Shown here: positions 1 through 8,544 of the stretch, piece after piece
How the letters are laid out: every line of letters begins with the position of its first letter
How positions within the stretch are numbered: position 1 is the first letter of the stretch
Assembly: GCA_002354635.1 (NCBI GenBank)
Contig: DELZ01000005.1
Location: forward strand, 678,908 to 742,907
DNA: 64,000 bases
Source: Sphingomonadales bacterium UBA2683
Lineage (GTDB): Bacteria; Pseudomonadota; Alphaproteobacteria; Sphingomonadales; Sphingomonadaceae
Direction: 5' to 3'
The notes under the pieces: generated by a model
The model's database searches: none
What the model was told of the DNA's origin: nothing
What the model saw: the letters and a program-made list of their open reading frames with translations, nothing else
Position numbers and translations under genes: made by a program

Positions 1-468
1 CGAGCCGTTGCTGGCAACCTGCATCGAGCCGGTCAGGGCAAAGCCGGCAAAGCTGCCGTCGGCTGCGATCTTGCCGTTGGCGCTGCTGCCCGGTTTGAGG
101 ACGATCTGGCTGCCATTGCCGGCAAGGATCGGTCTGGGCGTAGAGCCCGCCGGCGCAGCAGCGGTAAAGCTGCCGCTGGCCACGGACAATTGTCCGTCTG
201 CTGACAGGGAATAGCGGGCCGGGCCGACGATGCTGACGATCGTGCCGTCATCCAGCTTCAGCTGCACGATGCCCGACTGGATTTGCTGCTCACCATCGCC
301 ATTGTCGCTGGAGGGCGCTCCGTTTCCGGGCGAGGAAAACACCATCTCCGCCGCCCACAGCGGCGAACCTGGCACGAAGATCGCGAACAGGGTGGTTGCG
401 AGCGCGCTGGCGCTGGCCAGTTTGATGTCGGTCAGCAAGCTGGTGTTTCTATATTGGTTCTGGGTCAT
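1..468 (-). CDS. FecR-domain-like secreted protein, N-terminal part (runs off the left edge)
   Basis: Only the first 156 codons are in the window; the frame stays open to base 1. The ATG at 466-468 (read on the minus strand) follows a GGGAG ribosome site at 476-480. Residues about 17-40 form a hydrophobic, Ala-rich export signal ending near LWAAE. The stretch after it (QSGIVQLKLDDGTIVSIVGP) resembles the FecR fold, and the remainder is Gly/Ser/Ala-rich like repetitive surface proteins. It lies 31 bases downstream of the TPR/beta-barrel gene on the same strand, so the two are probably cotranscribed and may form a secretion or surface-display pair. The FecR assignment is by pattern only; the missing C-terminus would decide between a regulator-like and an adhesin-like protein. 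Confidence 0.6.
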   Translation of the reverse strand, partial: MTQNQYRNTSLLTDIKLASASALATTLFAIFVPGSPLWAAEMVFSSPGNGAPSSDNGDGEQQIQSGIVQLKLDDGTIVSIVGPARYSLSADGQLSVASGSFTAAAPAGSTPRPILAGNGSQIVLKPGSSANGKIAADGSFAGFALTGSMQVASNGS

Positions 469-499
469 GATGGGTCTCCCAAGGGTGATGTGGTTGAAA

Positions 500-1819
500 C
501 TAGAAGCTCAGGCGCGCGCCGACCGAGGCGGTCCAGCGGTCATAGTCGTAGAGCCCGATATTGCTGTCGTTGCGGGTATAGGTGACGCGGGGACGCAGGC
601 TGATCGCGTCGGTGAACCGGTAGCGCAGCCCCAGCGAGGCATCATATTGTGTGTCCTTGCGCCCCTTCAGGAACAAGGGATCGCGGCTGTCATAATTGCG
701 ATGCTCGATACTGGTGCCGGCGATCAGCGATGCCTTGTCGCCCAGCTGCCATTCACCGCCCAGTTGCGCATTGGCAAAAGCATAGCTCAGCTGGTCGGCG
801 CCGGGACGCCGGGTCTCTTCCTTGCCGCCGCCGATGCCGCCATAGATATTCTTGTCGGCATAGGTGATGCTGCCGGAGAAACGCTCGGCATCCTGCAGGG
901 GCGCGCCGTCGTAGTTGAGCCGGAAATATTGCCCGCTGACCGACAGCGCCCGGTCGCCGGACAGCCGCTTGGTGTAGCGGACATCGCCGCCGACGCTGGT
1001 CCTATAGCCATTGTGCCCGAGCCAGAAGCGCTGGCCCTGGCCCGACAGCGAAATGACATCGCCGCTGGCCAGGCTATGAGCCACACCGATGGTGCCGACC
1101 GCCGAGGCCTGGTCGACAAAACTCGTATCGATATTGTCGCGCCAGTTGCCGAGCACCGAGCCGAACAGCCGGGTCTGGCGGCTGAGCGGGGTCGAGCCGG
1201 ACAGGCCGCCCTGGATCTGGTAGAAGCCGGCGTCCTGCTCGCGCGCCGCGCCGTTCAGCGTGGCCGGGCCGAGAAAAGCAAAGAGGGGCAAGGTGATCGA
1301 GATGGCATCGGTCGCGGTGTTGATATTGCTGTCATAGCCGCCCTCGACATCGAAATAGCCGGTGATCTCCGATGCGCCCCCGGCAATCGCCGTGTCGAGC
1401 TGTCGGACCACGCCGTCGATCCGGTTGCGCACCGGATCGGGAATTGAGGGATCACCGCGCACCGTCTCGAACTCGGCCCGCGCCGTATCGACATCGCCGG
1501 CCATCGCATAGGCCCGCGCCAGCTCGGCCTGCGCCCGCACATTGTCCGGCTGCACCGCCAGCACCCGCTGGAACGCCAATATGGCTTCGCCAAAGCGACC
1601 GGAATCGAGCGCGGCCAGGCCGAGGGCATAGTTGAACGCGGGATCGGACGCGCGGTCGTTCAGCTGGGCATTGAGTTCGCCATAAGTCGCTGCGGAATCC
1701 GCCGACGGACCCGAATCATTCGAAACCCCGGCATCCGCTGCTGTCGCTGCGCTCGCCGGCACCGCTCCTGAAATTGCCAAACCCAGCGCATAACAAATAA
1801 TGCGAGACGAAACTTCCAT
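500..1819 (-). CDS. TPR-containing outer membrane beta-barrel protein (SLAM/DUF560-like)
   Basis: A 439-residue protein. I chose the ATG at 1819 because an AGGGGC ribosome site lies about 7 bases upstream and a clean signal peptide follows (MEVSSRIICYALGLAISG, cleaved near VPASA). Residues about 60-150 contain two to three tetratricopeptide units (for example NYALGLAALDSGRFGEAILA). The last 290 residues are alternating amphipathic strands, beginning with the motif GGYDSNINTATD and ending in ARLSF with a terminal Phe, typical of outer membrane barrels. Surface lipoprotein assembly modulators combine an N-terminal TPR domain with a C-terminal barrel. The downstream partner encodes a FecR-like exported protein, a plausible substrate. 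Barrel location is well supported; the specific function is inferred. Confidence 0.72.
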   Translation of the reverse strand: MEVSSRIICYALGLAISGAVPASAATAADAGVSNDSGPSADSAATYGELNAQLNDRASDPAFNYALGLAALDSGRFGEAILAFQRVLAVQPDNVRAQAELARAYAMAGDVDTARAEFETVRGDPSIPDPVRNRIDGVVRQLDTAIAGGASEITGYFDVEGGYDSNINTATDAISITLPLFAFLGPATLNGAAREQDAGFYQIQGGLSGSTPLSRQTRLFGSVLGNWRDNIDTSFVDQASAVGTIGVAHSLASGDVISLSGQGQRFWLGHNGYRTSVGGDVRYTKRLSGDRALSVSGQYFRLNYDGAPLQDAERFSGSITYADKNIYGGIGGGKEETRRPGADQLSYAFANAQLGGEWQLGDKASLIAGTSIEHRNYDSRDPLFLKGRKDTQYDASLGLRYRFTDAISLRPRVTYTRNDSNIGLYDYDRWTASVGARLSF

Positions 1820-2122
1820 GTCAAAGCCCCTAATGTAAACGGCATAAATCCGGCTTCGATCGTTCGAATGCCGTGGCCTGCTTATCTTCGGCAGCAGCGA
1901 GGGTTTCATCATTCAAATGGATGAAATAGAGAGAAAAATTTGGATGTTTGCCGGTTGTGCACGCGAACGCGCGCCAGCTGTCCACCCGCTATGCCCGCAG
2001 GGTGCCGAGGCGCGCGCGCGAGCCGTTTCCGGACGCTTCAGAAATTCTGATTAAGGCTGCCTGCTTCCGGTCACGGGGCGGGCCAGGACCATGTCCTGCC
2101 GTTCGCCATATCCGGGTCTGGG
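1820..2122. other. Gene-free stretch upstream of the TPR/barrel gene
   Basis: This 303-base gap separates the minus-strand TPR gene start from the stop of the minus-strand carboxypeptidase gene. It must hold the promoter of the TPR/FecR pair, probably in its AT-richer part at about 1830-1950. The right half is very CG-rich. I see no RNA gene, strong hairpin terminator or convincing small gene. Confidence 0.5.
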
Positions 2123-3247
2123 CTAGATCTCGTCGATCATCTCGGCCAGCGTGGCCAGACATTCGCGGGCCAGCAATGTGCAGCGCTCCGGCGACCAGCC
2201 CTGTTCGCTATCGGGCAGATCGCGATTGTCCTTGAACGGCATTTCCAGCGTCATTGCGACCGCACCAAAACGTTCGGCCAGCTGGTTGGTCGACATCGAA
2301 AGATTGGCCTTGCCCTTGGCGGCGGTGGGATAGCCCAGCTTGGTCTGGAAATCCGGGGTACGCTGCGCGAGGCGGTTGCGATAGTCATGATATTTTGCCA
2401 GCTGCGCATCGGTGATCGAGGGAATGCCTTCAAAGCCGGCAATGAATACCGCCGGAATCGCTTCGTCGCCGTGGACATCCATGGCAAAGGTGACGCCGCT
2501 TTCGTCCATGGCATCGCGGACGCACAGGACCTCGGGAGATTTCGCCGCGCTCGGTTCATGCCATTCGCGGTTGAGGTTGGTACCGGCAAAATTGGTTCGC
2601 AGATGCCCTCTACGCGAACCATCTGGGTTCATATTGGGAATGATGTGGAAGCGGCAATGCTGCAGCAGCAGGCGGGCATGCGGGTCCGAGGGGTCGGTCA
2701 GCATGTCCAGCGCGCCTTCCATCCACCATTCGGCCATGCTCTCGCCGGGATGCTGGCGGGCGTAGAGCCAGACCTGTTTCTCGCCGCTGCCCAGTTCGAC
2801 GCAGTCGATCGGCTGGTCCTCGAGACTGTGACCGAGCGTCCGCACTGCAACCCCTTCGAAACCCGCGGCTTCGGCGATCAGGTCATGGTGGCGCTCCATA
2901 CTGTAGGGCGCGAAATAGGCGAACCAGACGATATTGCTGCTCGCGGTGTAGCGGATCGACAGGGTGCCGCTCTTCTCGTCGTAGCTGCTCGGCGCGCGGC
3001 CCCAATATTCGCGGTCCTCGCTGACGCACGCGTCATAGTCGGGCCAGCCTTGCGGGTAAGCGGATTCGTTCAGGCCGCCAATGTTCAATTCCAGTTCGTC
3101 GCCAATCTCGCACGCCACCCGGAAATGGAACCACTGGAAGAACTCGCTGTCCTTGTCCTTGCGGATAGACAGTTTGGCGCTGGTGCCTGTGATGGTGTGA
3201 ACTTCGATATTGCCGCTATCGAAAGCGCTGGTGATCTGAATGGTCAT
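2123..3247 (-). CDS. M14-family zinc carboxypeptidase (cytosolic carboxypeptidase-like)
   Basis: A 374-residue protein with no signal peptide. The first 130 residues form a beta-rich domain, as found ahead of the catalytic domain in cytosolic carboxypeptidases (AGBL/CCP group). The catalytic domain shows the zinc motif HPGE (His166, Glu169), the substrate-binding stretch NMNPDGSRRGHLRTNFAGTN, and the third zinc ligand in DVHGDE near residue 258. A Glu in TLEMPFKDN near the C-terminus may be the catalytic base. In bacteria such enzymes remove C-terminal residues from peptides; the substrate is unknown. Its ATG overlaps the stop of the upstream lipoprotein gene (ATGA), so translation is probably coupled. 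Confidence 0.88.
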   Translation of the reverse strand: MTIQITSAFDSGNIEVHTITGTSAKLSIRKDKDSEFFQWFHFRVACEIGDELELNIGGLNESAYPQGWPDYDACVSEDREYWGRAPSSYDEKSGTLSIRYTASSNIVWFAYFAPYSMERHHDLIAEAAGFEGVAVRTLGHSLEDQPIDCVELGSGEKQVWLYARQHPGESMAEWWMEGALDMLTDPSDPHARLLLQHCRFHIIPNMNPDGSRRGHLRTNFAGTNLNREWHEPSAAKSPEVLCVRDAMDESGVTFAMDVHGDEAIPAVFIAGFEGIPSITDAQLAKYHDYRNRLAQRTPDFQTKLGYPTAAKGKANLSMSTNQLAERFGAVAMTLEMPFKDNRDLPDSEQGWSPERCTLLARECLATLAEMIDEI

Positions 3248-3852
3248 GGCACCCTGATAGTGGTTCCGGACACGCCGGGGAAGTCCCTGAATAGGGCTTC
3301 GGCCAGTTTTGATGCGGCAAGGCCGGGCTGCGCCGCCGGCGAGCCCTGCTTGGCCTCGATCGAGGCGCGGCCCTCCCAGACGACATTGCCATTGGCGCGA
3401 TGGGCAATGCGGACCGACAGCTCGGTAACGATCTTGTCCTTTGGACGACCACTCAGATTGATCCCGATGCCCACACCGACGCCCGAGCCATAGCTGCCGG
3501 TGCTGCCGCCAACGCCGACCGAAACCGGGGAGCGGGAGCCGGCGGCGCTGAGCACCGCTCTGTCGATGGTGTAGCGGACGATATATTCGCTATTGCCCCC
3601 GTTGTCGCGGGCTTCGGTAAAACCGATCCGTTGCAATTCGCGCAGCAGGGCGGCGGAATAGGTCATATATTCTATACTGTCTCGGTCGCCTTCGTCAGCG
3701 AAGTTTGCGTTGATGGCAACGCTGCCCGGGACAATCGGAGCGACTTGCGCGTTGTGGAACCTTGTAACGTCGACCGGCGGCGTCATCGCCGTACATGCCG
3801 ACAAGAGCAATCCCGCCGATACCAATGTCGTCATTGAGCGAAAACCGACCAT
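3244..3852 (-). CDS. DUF4136-like lipoprotein
   Basis: A 202-residue protein. The start at 3852 is chosen because GGAGTAGG lies just upstream; an alternative ATG is six codons on. The N-terminus MTTLVSAGLLLSAC is a lipoprotein signal with an LLSAC lipobox, so mature protein should be lipid-anchored in the cell envelope. The body (VDVTRFH, then a region with RIGFTEARDN and VRIAHRANGNVVWEGRA) matches the general plan of DUF4136 proteins, with a Gly/Ser/Val-rich low-complexity insert around residues 110-135. The frame stays open far upstream on the antisense of galE, but that extension is not coding. Role unknown; it is coupled to the M14 carboxypeptidase. Confidence 0.72.
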   Translation of the reverse strand: MVGFRSMTTLVSAGLLLSACTAMTPPVDVTRFHNAQVAPIVPGSVAINANFADEGDRDSIEYMTYSAALLRELQRIGFTEARDNGGNSEYIVRYTIDRAVLSAAGSRSPVSVGVGGSTGSYGSGVGVGIGINLSGRPKDKIVTELSVRIAHRANGNVVWEGRASIEAKQGSPAAQPGLAASKLAEALFRDFPGVSGTTIRVP

Positions 3853-3996
3853 AAAACCTACTCCAAAAAACACCCCGTCGCACATTAGCGCATAAACCCG
3901 GAGACTGCGGTAAAAAAATTGCATCCGCAGGCGGTCACGGTTAACCGATTGGAGATACTGGCAGGCTAACCCGCCAAAAACGCGATCCAAAGGAAT

Positions 3997-5010
3997 ATGG
4001 GAACCATGGCGAAACCGTTCACGATCCTGGTCACCGGCGGCGCCGGCTATATCGGCAGTCATGCTGTGCTTGCGTTGCGCGATGCCGGCTGGCCGGTCGC
4101 CGTGATCGACAATCTGACCACCGGATTTCGCTGGGCGGTGCCCGAGGGGGTCGCCTTTCATGAAGGCGATATCGAGGATTCCGGTTTGCTTGCACAAATT
4201 ATCGAATCCGAAAATATCGGCGCAATCATGCATTTCGCCGGTTCGATCATCGTGCCGGAATCGGTCGAGAATCCGCTCAAATATTATCACAATAACAGCG
4301 CCAAGAGCCGCAGCCTGATCGAATCGGCGGTCAACGGCGGGGTCCATCATTTCATTTTCTCGTCGACCGCCGCCACCTATGGCATGCCCGAGGAAAGCCC
4401 GGTCAGCGAAAGCACGCCGCAGCAGCCGATCAACCCCTATGGCATGTCGAAACTGATGACCGAACATATGCTGCGGGATGTATCTGCGGCGCATGACCTC
4501 AATTTCTGTGCGCTGCGCTATTTCAACGTCGCCGGGGCCGATCCGCAGGCGCGGACCGGCCAATCGACCGCCGGCGCCACCCATCTGATCAAGGTTGCGG
4601 TCGAGGCCGCGCTCGGCAAGCGCGACAGCGTCGCCGTCTTCGGGACCGACTATGACACGCCCGACGGCACCGGGGTGCGCGACTATATCCATGTCTCGGA
4701 TCTGGCGAGCGCCCATGTGCTGGCGCTCGAGGCGCTGATCGCCGAACCGAATCGCAACCATTTGCTCAATTGCGGCTATGGCCGGGGGTTTTCGGTGCTC
4801 GAAGTCCTCGATGCCGTCGACCGGGTCACCAACCTGAAAATAACGCGAACCATGGAAGGGCGACGGGCGGGCGACCCCGATTCGCTGATTTCCGACAATC
4901 GGGCGATCATGGCCCGCTTCCCCTGGGAGCCAAAACATGCCGATCTCGACGAAATTGTCGCCCATGCGCTGGCGTGGGAACGCAAACTGAGCGAAATTCG
5001 CGGGGAATAG
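3997..5010 (+). CDS. galE: UDP-glucose 4-epimerase
   Basis: A 337-residue extended short-chain dehydrogenase that interconverts UDP-glucose and UDP-galactose using bound NAD, supplying sugars for envelope polysaccharides. The Rossmann motif TGGAGYIGSH is at residues 13-22, the catalytic Ser/Thr lie in FSSTAATYG near 121-125, and the YxxxK pair is in PYGMSK (Tyr148, Lys152). The C-terminal substrate domain includes GTGVRDYIHVSDL, a hallmark of GalE. A second ATG three codons on (4006) gives the more usual MAKPFTILVTGG start and is equally likely. It stands alone, divergent from the lipoprotein gene across a 144-base promoter region. Confidence 0.95.
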   Translation: MGTMAKPFTILVTGGAGYIGSHAVLALRDAGWPVAVIDNLTTGFRWAVPEGVAFHEGDIEDSGLLAQIIESENIGAIMHFAGSIIVPESVENPLKYYHNNSAKSRSLIESAVNGGVHHFIFSSTAATYGMPEESPVSESTPQQPINPYGMSKLMTEHMLRDVSAAHDLNFCALRYFNVAGADPQARTGQSTAGATHLIKVAVEAALGKRDSVAVFGTDYDTPDGTGVRDYIHVSDLASAHVLALEALIAEPNRNHLLNCGYGRGFSVLEVLDAVDRVTNLKITRTMEGRRAGDPDSLISDNRAIMARFPWEPKHADLDEIVAHALAWERKLSEIRGE

Positions 5011-5020
5011 CGCTGGTCGC

Positions 5021-5049
5021 TTGACTTTGGTGGCTACCAACCTTAATTG
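5021..5049 (+). promoter_or_regulatory. Candidate sigma-70 promoter of rpmJ
   Basis: TTGACT (5021-5026), a 17-base spacer and TAATTG (5044-5049) lie about 60 bases before rpmJ. The same 11-mer TCGCTTGACTT occurs at 5017-5027 and again at 21040-21050 upstream of the rplM-rpsI operon, which supports it as a real -35 region. The spacer holds the small inverted repeat TTGGT/ACCAA. Confidence 0.5.
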
Positions 5050-5111
5050 CCCTGCTTCAACGCAGCATGGCTGCTCTCAAGAAATTCAGATAATCAAGGC
5101 GTGGTACCAAA

Positions 5112-5237
5112 ATGAAAGTCCGCAACTCTTTGAAGTCGCTTAAAAACCGTCACCGGGATTGCCGCGTTATCCGTCGTCGTGGTCGCACCTATGTGATCAA
5201 CAAGACGAATCGCCGGTTCAAGGCGCGCCAGGGCTAA
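5112..5237 (+). CDS. rpmJ: 50S ribosomal protein L36 (zinc-independent type)
   Basis: A 41-residue basic protein, starting MKVRNSLKSLKNRHRDCR and ending NRRFKARQG. This is the standard alphaproteobacterial L36, the smallest large-subunit protein, which binds 23S rRNA near the peptidyl transferase region. It has a single Cys (Cys17) and lacks the CxxC...CxxxxH zinc ribbon of the C+ type, so it should not need zinc. It is a solitary gene with its own promoter and sits directly before the HAD gene (10-base gap). Confidence 0.96.
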   Translation: MKVRNSLKSLKNRHRDCRVIRRRGRTYVINKTNRRFKARQG

Positions 5238-5247
5238 TTGCCCGCTG

Positions 5248-5874
5248 ATGGCAGAAGCGTCTGCCATTTCCAAAATTGATTCCGTCATCTTCGATATCGG
5301 CAATGTGCTGTATCGCTGGGATTTGCGTTGCCTGTTCGAAAAGCTGATCGACGATCCGGAGGAACTGGACTGGTTCCTGGCCCATGTCGTTACCCCCGAG
5401 TGGCATTTCCAGCATGATGCCGGACGGTCCTTTGCCGTAATGGTTGCAGAGCGCAGCCGTGAATTTCCCGGATATGCCGACCATATTCTGGCCTATTCCA
5501 GACGCTTTCCGGAAACCATACCGGGGCCGGTCGAGGGCATGCTGGAAATCGTCGAGGCGCTCGCGAATCGGAAGGTTCCGCTGTTCGCCATCAGCAATTT
5601 CGGGGCTGAATCCTGGGCCCAGTTTCGGCCAACGGCACCGATATTCGAGATATTTTCCGATATCATCATTTCCGGCGAAGAAAAGCTGATCAAGCCGGAT
5701 GCCGCCATTTTCGAACTGGCACTCGACCGATTCGCGCGGCGCCCAGAGCAATGCCTGTTTATCGATGACCGGGAGGACAATGTCATGGCTGCCGAAGCGA
5801 TTGGTCTCGCGAGCCATCATTTCAAGGACGTGAACCAGCTCGAACGCGAATTGAAGGCCTTGCACCTGCTCTAG
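5248..5874 (+). CDS. HAD-superfamily hydrolase (HAD-IA, phosphatase-like)
   Basis: A 208-residue protein. Motif I is FDIGNVLYRWD (residues about 15-25, though the second Asp is replaced by Asn as in several HAD-IA members), motif II is FAISNFG, the motif III Lys is in EEKLIKPD, and motif IV is FIDDREDNV. A helical cap follows motif I. This is close to the YihX/haloacid dehalogenase-like phosphatases acting on small sugar phosphates; the substrate is not predictable. It follows rpmJ closely and could be read from the same transcript. Its stop shares the bases CTAG with the stop of the convergent pyk gene. Confidence 0.85.
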   Translation: MAEASAISKIDSVIFDIGNVLYRWDLRCLFEKLIDDPEELDWFLAHVVTPEWHFQHDAGRSFAVMVAERSREFPGYADHILAYSRRFPETIPGPVEGMLEIVEALANRKVPLFAISNFGAESWAQFRPTAPIFEIFSDIIISGEEKLIKPDAAIFELALDRFARRPEQCLFIDDREDNVMAAEAIGLASHHFKDVNQLERELKALHLL

Positions 5875-7322
5875 TTGCGCTTGAGCTCATCTCCGCTGAG
5901 CCGAACGACATGGAGCAGATTGGTCGAACCCGGCGTACCGAACGGTACACCCGCGCAGACAATCAGCCGCGACCCGGCCTGGCCCAGCTTGTGGCGCAAG
6001 GCCATGCGCTTGGCCTTGGCAATCATTTCCTCGAAATCGGAAACGTCCCGCGTGACAACGGCATAGGCACCCCACAGCAATCCGACGCGCCGGGCGGTAT
6101 GGCGGTTGGGGGTAAGCACCAGCAGCGGCACCGAGGGACGTTCACGGGCCATCCGGCGAGCCGTTGAACCGGACGATGTATAGCAGACGATCGCCGAGGT
6201 CGCGATCGTCCGCGCGATATTGTAACTCGCCGCCGCCAGCGCGTCCGCCGTGGTCTCGTCCGGCACGGTTTCGGTGAAATGCACCCGGTCGGCATAGGAC
6301 GGATCATTTTCCACCTGGGCCGCGATCCGGTCCATCATCGTCGCGGCCTCGATCGGCCAGTCACCCACCGCGGATTCGGCGGACAGCATGATTGCATCGG
6401 CACCGTCATATATGGCGGTGGCGACGTCCGACACTTCCGCCCGGGTTGGCGTTGGCGACTTGATCATCGATTCCAGCATCTGGGTGGCAACCACCACCGG
6501 TCGCCCGAGCTTGCGGGCGGCTGCGACGATTTTCTTCTGCAGTGGCGGCACCTGTTCCGGCAGCAGCTCGACGCCGAGGTCGCCGCGCGCCACCATCACC
6601 GCATCGGACAGTTCCAGAATCTCGTCGAGCCGGTCGATGGCGGCAGGCTTCTCGATTTTTGCCAGCAGTGCGGCCTTGCCGTCGATCAGCCGCCGCGCCT
6701 CGGCGACATCTTCCGGACGCTGTACAAAGCTGAGCGCGATCCAGTCGACATCCTGCGCGAGCGCGAAGGTCAGGTCCTTGCGATCCTTGTCGGTCAGAGA
6801 GCTGACCGGCAGCACCACTTCCGGCACATTGACACCCTTGCGGTCCGAAATTTCGCCGCCGACGATCACCTTCGTCTCGACGCTCTTGCCATCCGCCTTG
6901 GTGACTTCGAGCCGGATTTTGCCGTCGTCAAGCAGGAGGGTGTGGCCCGGCTGCAGCGTGCTCAATATCTCCTTGTGGGGCAGGCTGACGCGGGTCGCGT
7001 CGCCCTTTTCCTTGCGCATGTCGAGCGTGAAGCGGGCACCATCTTTCAGCATCACTGGCGGCATGGCAAATGTACCAATGCGCAGCTTTGGCCCCTGCAA
7101 GTCCGCGAGGATGGCGATCGGCCGGCCGATTTTCTTTTCCAGCGCCCGGATCGACTTCACATTGGCGGCGTGCGCCTGATGCTCGCCGTGGCTCATGTTC
7201 ATCCGGAAGGCATCGACCCCGGCGCGATACATTTTCTCGATCATTTCCGGGCTGCCGCTGGACGGACCCAGCGTGGCCAGTACTTTGACCTTGCGGTTGC
7301 GGGAGAAGATCGGCGATGCCAT
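5871..7322 (-). CDS. pyk: Pyruvate kinase
   Basis: A 483-residue enzyme for the last step of glycolysis (phosphoenolpyruvate + ADP to pyruvate + ATP), cytosolic and tetrameric in the family. Key sites are RKVKVLATLGPSSG at the N-terminus, RMNMSHG, the catalytic region LLAKIEKPAAIDRLDEI, the metal-binding MVARGDLGVELLPE, and TQMLESM...PTRAEVSDVATA. The C-terminal allosteric domain (SGSTARRMARERPSVPLL) is present, so length and architecture are normal. It is divergent from the DUF1244 gene (86-base gap) and convergent with the HAD gene, with overlapping stop codons. Confidence 0.97.
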   Translation of the reverse strand: MASPIFSRNRKVKVLATLGPSSGSPEMIEKMYRAGVDAFRMNMSHGEHQAHAANVKSIRALEKKIGRPIAILADLQGPKLRIGTFAMPPVMLKDGARFTLDMRKEKGDATRVSLPHKEILSTLQPGHTLLLDDGKIRLEVTKADGKSVETKVIVGGEISDRKGVNVPEVVLPVSSLTDKDRKDLTFALAQDVDWIALSFVQRPEDVAEARRLIDGKAALLAKIEKPAAIDRLDEILELSDAVMVARGDLGVELLPEQVPPLQKKIVAAARKLGRPVVVATQMLESMIKSPTPTRAEVSDVATAIYDGADAIMLSAESAVGDWPIEAATMMDRIAAQVENDPSYADRVHFTETVPDETTADALAAASYNIARTIATSAIVCYTSSGSTARRMARERPSVPLLVLTPNRHTARRVGLLWGAYAVVTRDVSDFEEMIAKAKRMALRHKLGQAGSRLIVCAGVPFGTPGSTNLLHVVRLSGDELKRN

Positions 7323-7408
7323 TTTACAATTCCTTTGTGGCGCTTTACCTGCGCCCTGCCTGTTCCTATTTCATGACAGGTTAAAAACAAAAAACAACGG
7401 AAACGATC

Positions 7409-7717
7409 ATGACCGAACAAATAACCGATGCCGCCGCCGCCACTGCCTTTCGCCGCCTGGTCAAACATTTGCAGCATCGCCATGATGCGGAAAATATTGA
7501 TCTGATGGGGCTTGCCGGCTTCTGTCGCAACTGCCTGGCCGACTGGGTGATGGAGGCGACCAACGACGCGGGCGGCGCGATGACCAAGGACGAGGCCCGC
7601 GCAGCCATCCACGGCATGCCGGCGAACGAATGGAAGAAAAAATACCAGACCGAGGCGACCCCGGAGCGGCTCAAAAAGATGAAGGAAAGCGTGGCCAAAA
7701 ACGCCGACGCCTCTTAA
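7409..7717 (+). CDS. DUF1244 domain protein
   Basis: A 102-residue soluble protein matching the small alphaproteobacterial/gammaproteobacterial DUF1244 family, with the conserved GLAGFCRNCLADW (two cysteines, CRNC) and the basic tail GMPANEWKKKYQ. Function is unknown; the CxxC may bind metal. It is followed after 44 bases by gapR on the same strand, so these two and the acetyltransferase may form one transcript. Confidence 0.85.
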   Translation: MTEQITDAAAATAFRRLVKHLQHRHDAENIDLMGLAGFCRNCLADWVMEATNDAGGAMTKDEARAAIHGMPANEWKKKYQTEATPERLKKMKESVAKNADAS

Positions 7718-7761
7718 AGACGGGCTTCGAATCCGAACATCATGATCAAGGGAATGAAAGA

Positions 7762-8004
7762 ATGAGTGAAGGCAATGTTGCCGCAGACCAGTTGCGTCTG
7801 TTTATCGAGCGTATCGAACGGCTGGAAGAAGAGAAAAAGGGCATGGCGGACGATATTCGCGATGTCTATTCCGAAGCGAAATCGCAGGGCTATGACGCCA
7901 AGATCATGCGCCAGATTGTGCGCCTGCGGAAGATGGAGACCCACGACCGGCAGGAAATGGAAGCGATACTCGACACCTACAAATCGGCGCTCGGCCTGGC
8001 CTGA
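7762..8004 (+). CDS. gapR: GapR-type nucleoid-associated protein (DUF2312)
   Basis: An 80-residue, strongly helical protein. The start at 7762 follows GGAATGAAAGA and leaves the standard length. The N-terminal helix LRLFIERIERLEEEKKGMAD is the coiled-coil dimer part, and SEAKSQGYDAKIMRQIVRLRKM is the family signature. In Caulobacter, GapR forms tetramers that encircle overtwisted AT-rich DNA and help gyrase/topoisomerase IV during replication. Its stop TGA overlaps the ATG of the following acetyltransferase (TGATG), implying coupling. Confidence 0.92.
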   Translation: MSEGNVAADQLRLFIERIERLEEEKKGMADDIRDVYSEAKSQGYDAKIMRQIVRLRKMETHDRQEMEAILDTYKSALGLA

Positions 8005-8492
8005 TGATCGCGATTCGGTCTGCGACGGTCGCCGATGCGCCACGCTGTGCCGAAATCTACGCGCCGTTCGTGACCGACAGCTGGGTCAGCTTCGAGCTGG
8101 AGTTTCCCGGCACCGAGGAAATGGCTGACCGTATTGCCAAGGCGCTGCAATCACACGCATGGCTGGTTGCGGAACTGGATGGAGTGGTCATGGGCTATGC
8201 CTGCGGGTCCGAACATCGCACGCGGGGTGCCTATCGAACCAGTTGCGATGTCGCGGTTTATGTCGACGCCCGACAGAAGCGCCAGGGCATCGGACGAAGC
8301 CTCTATGAAGCGCTGCTGCCGAGCCTGAAAGACAGGGACTTGCACGCGGCGTTCGCGGGCATCGCGCTGCCGAATGACGCCAGTATCGCTCTGCACCGGG
8401 CGATGGGCTTCGACCCGGTCGGCATTTATCGGCAGGTGGGCTGGAAGATGGGCGACTGGCGCGATGTCGCCTGGTTTCAGCGGTTGCTCTGA
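8004..8492 (+). CDS. GNAT N-acetyltransferase (phosphinothricin/methionine sulfoximine acetyltransferase-like)
   Basis: A 162-residue protein of the Pat/MddA-type GNAT group. It shows the N-terminal IRSATVADAPRCAEIYAPFV, the acetyl-CoA loop DARQKRQGIGRSLYEALL, and the C-terminal IALPNDASIALHRAMGFDPVG with VGWKMGDWRDVAWFQ, all typical of enzymes that acetylate glutamate analogues or methionine sulfone/sulfoximine. The natural substrate is uncertain. It is translationally coupled to gapR, an odd pairing that probably reflects shared expression rather than shared function. Confidence 0.88.
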   Translation: MIAIRSATVADAPRCAEIYAPFVTDSWVSFELEFPGTEEMADRIAKALQSHAWLVAELDGVVMGYACGSEHRTRGAYRTSCDVAVYVDARQKRQGIGRSLYEALLPSLKDRDLHAAFAGIALPNDASIALHRAMGFDPVGIYRQVGWKMGDWRDVAWFQRLL

Positions 8493-8544
8493 GGGCTGCG
8501 GGCCATTAGCCTCCCGTCCCGACAGGATGTAGAGGAAAAGCCAT

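Noticed and set aside
230..1447. Plus-strand frame of 405 codons opposite the TPR/barrel gene
   Set aside because: The minus-strand reading has a signal peptide, TPRs, barrel strands and a good ribosome site; this frame has none.
1917..2054. 45-codon plus-strand frame in the gap upstream of the TPR gene
   Set aside because: No ribosome site, Arg-rich CG-driven composition, and it opposes the likely promoter of the TPR gene.
3853..5040. Minus-strand upstream extension of the DUF4136-like lipoprotein frame through galE
   Set aside because: galE is unambiguous; the lipoprotein signal and ribosome site fix the real start at 3852.
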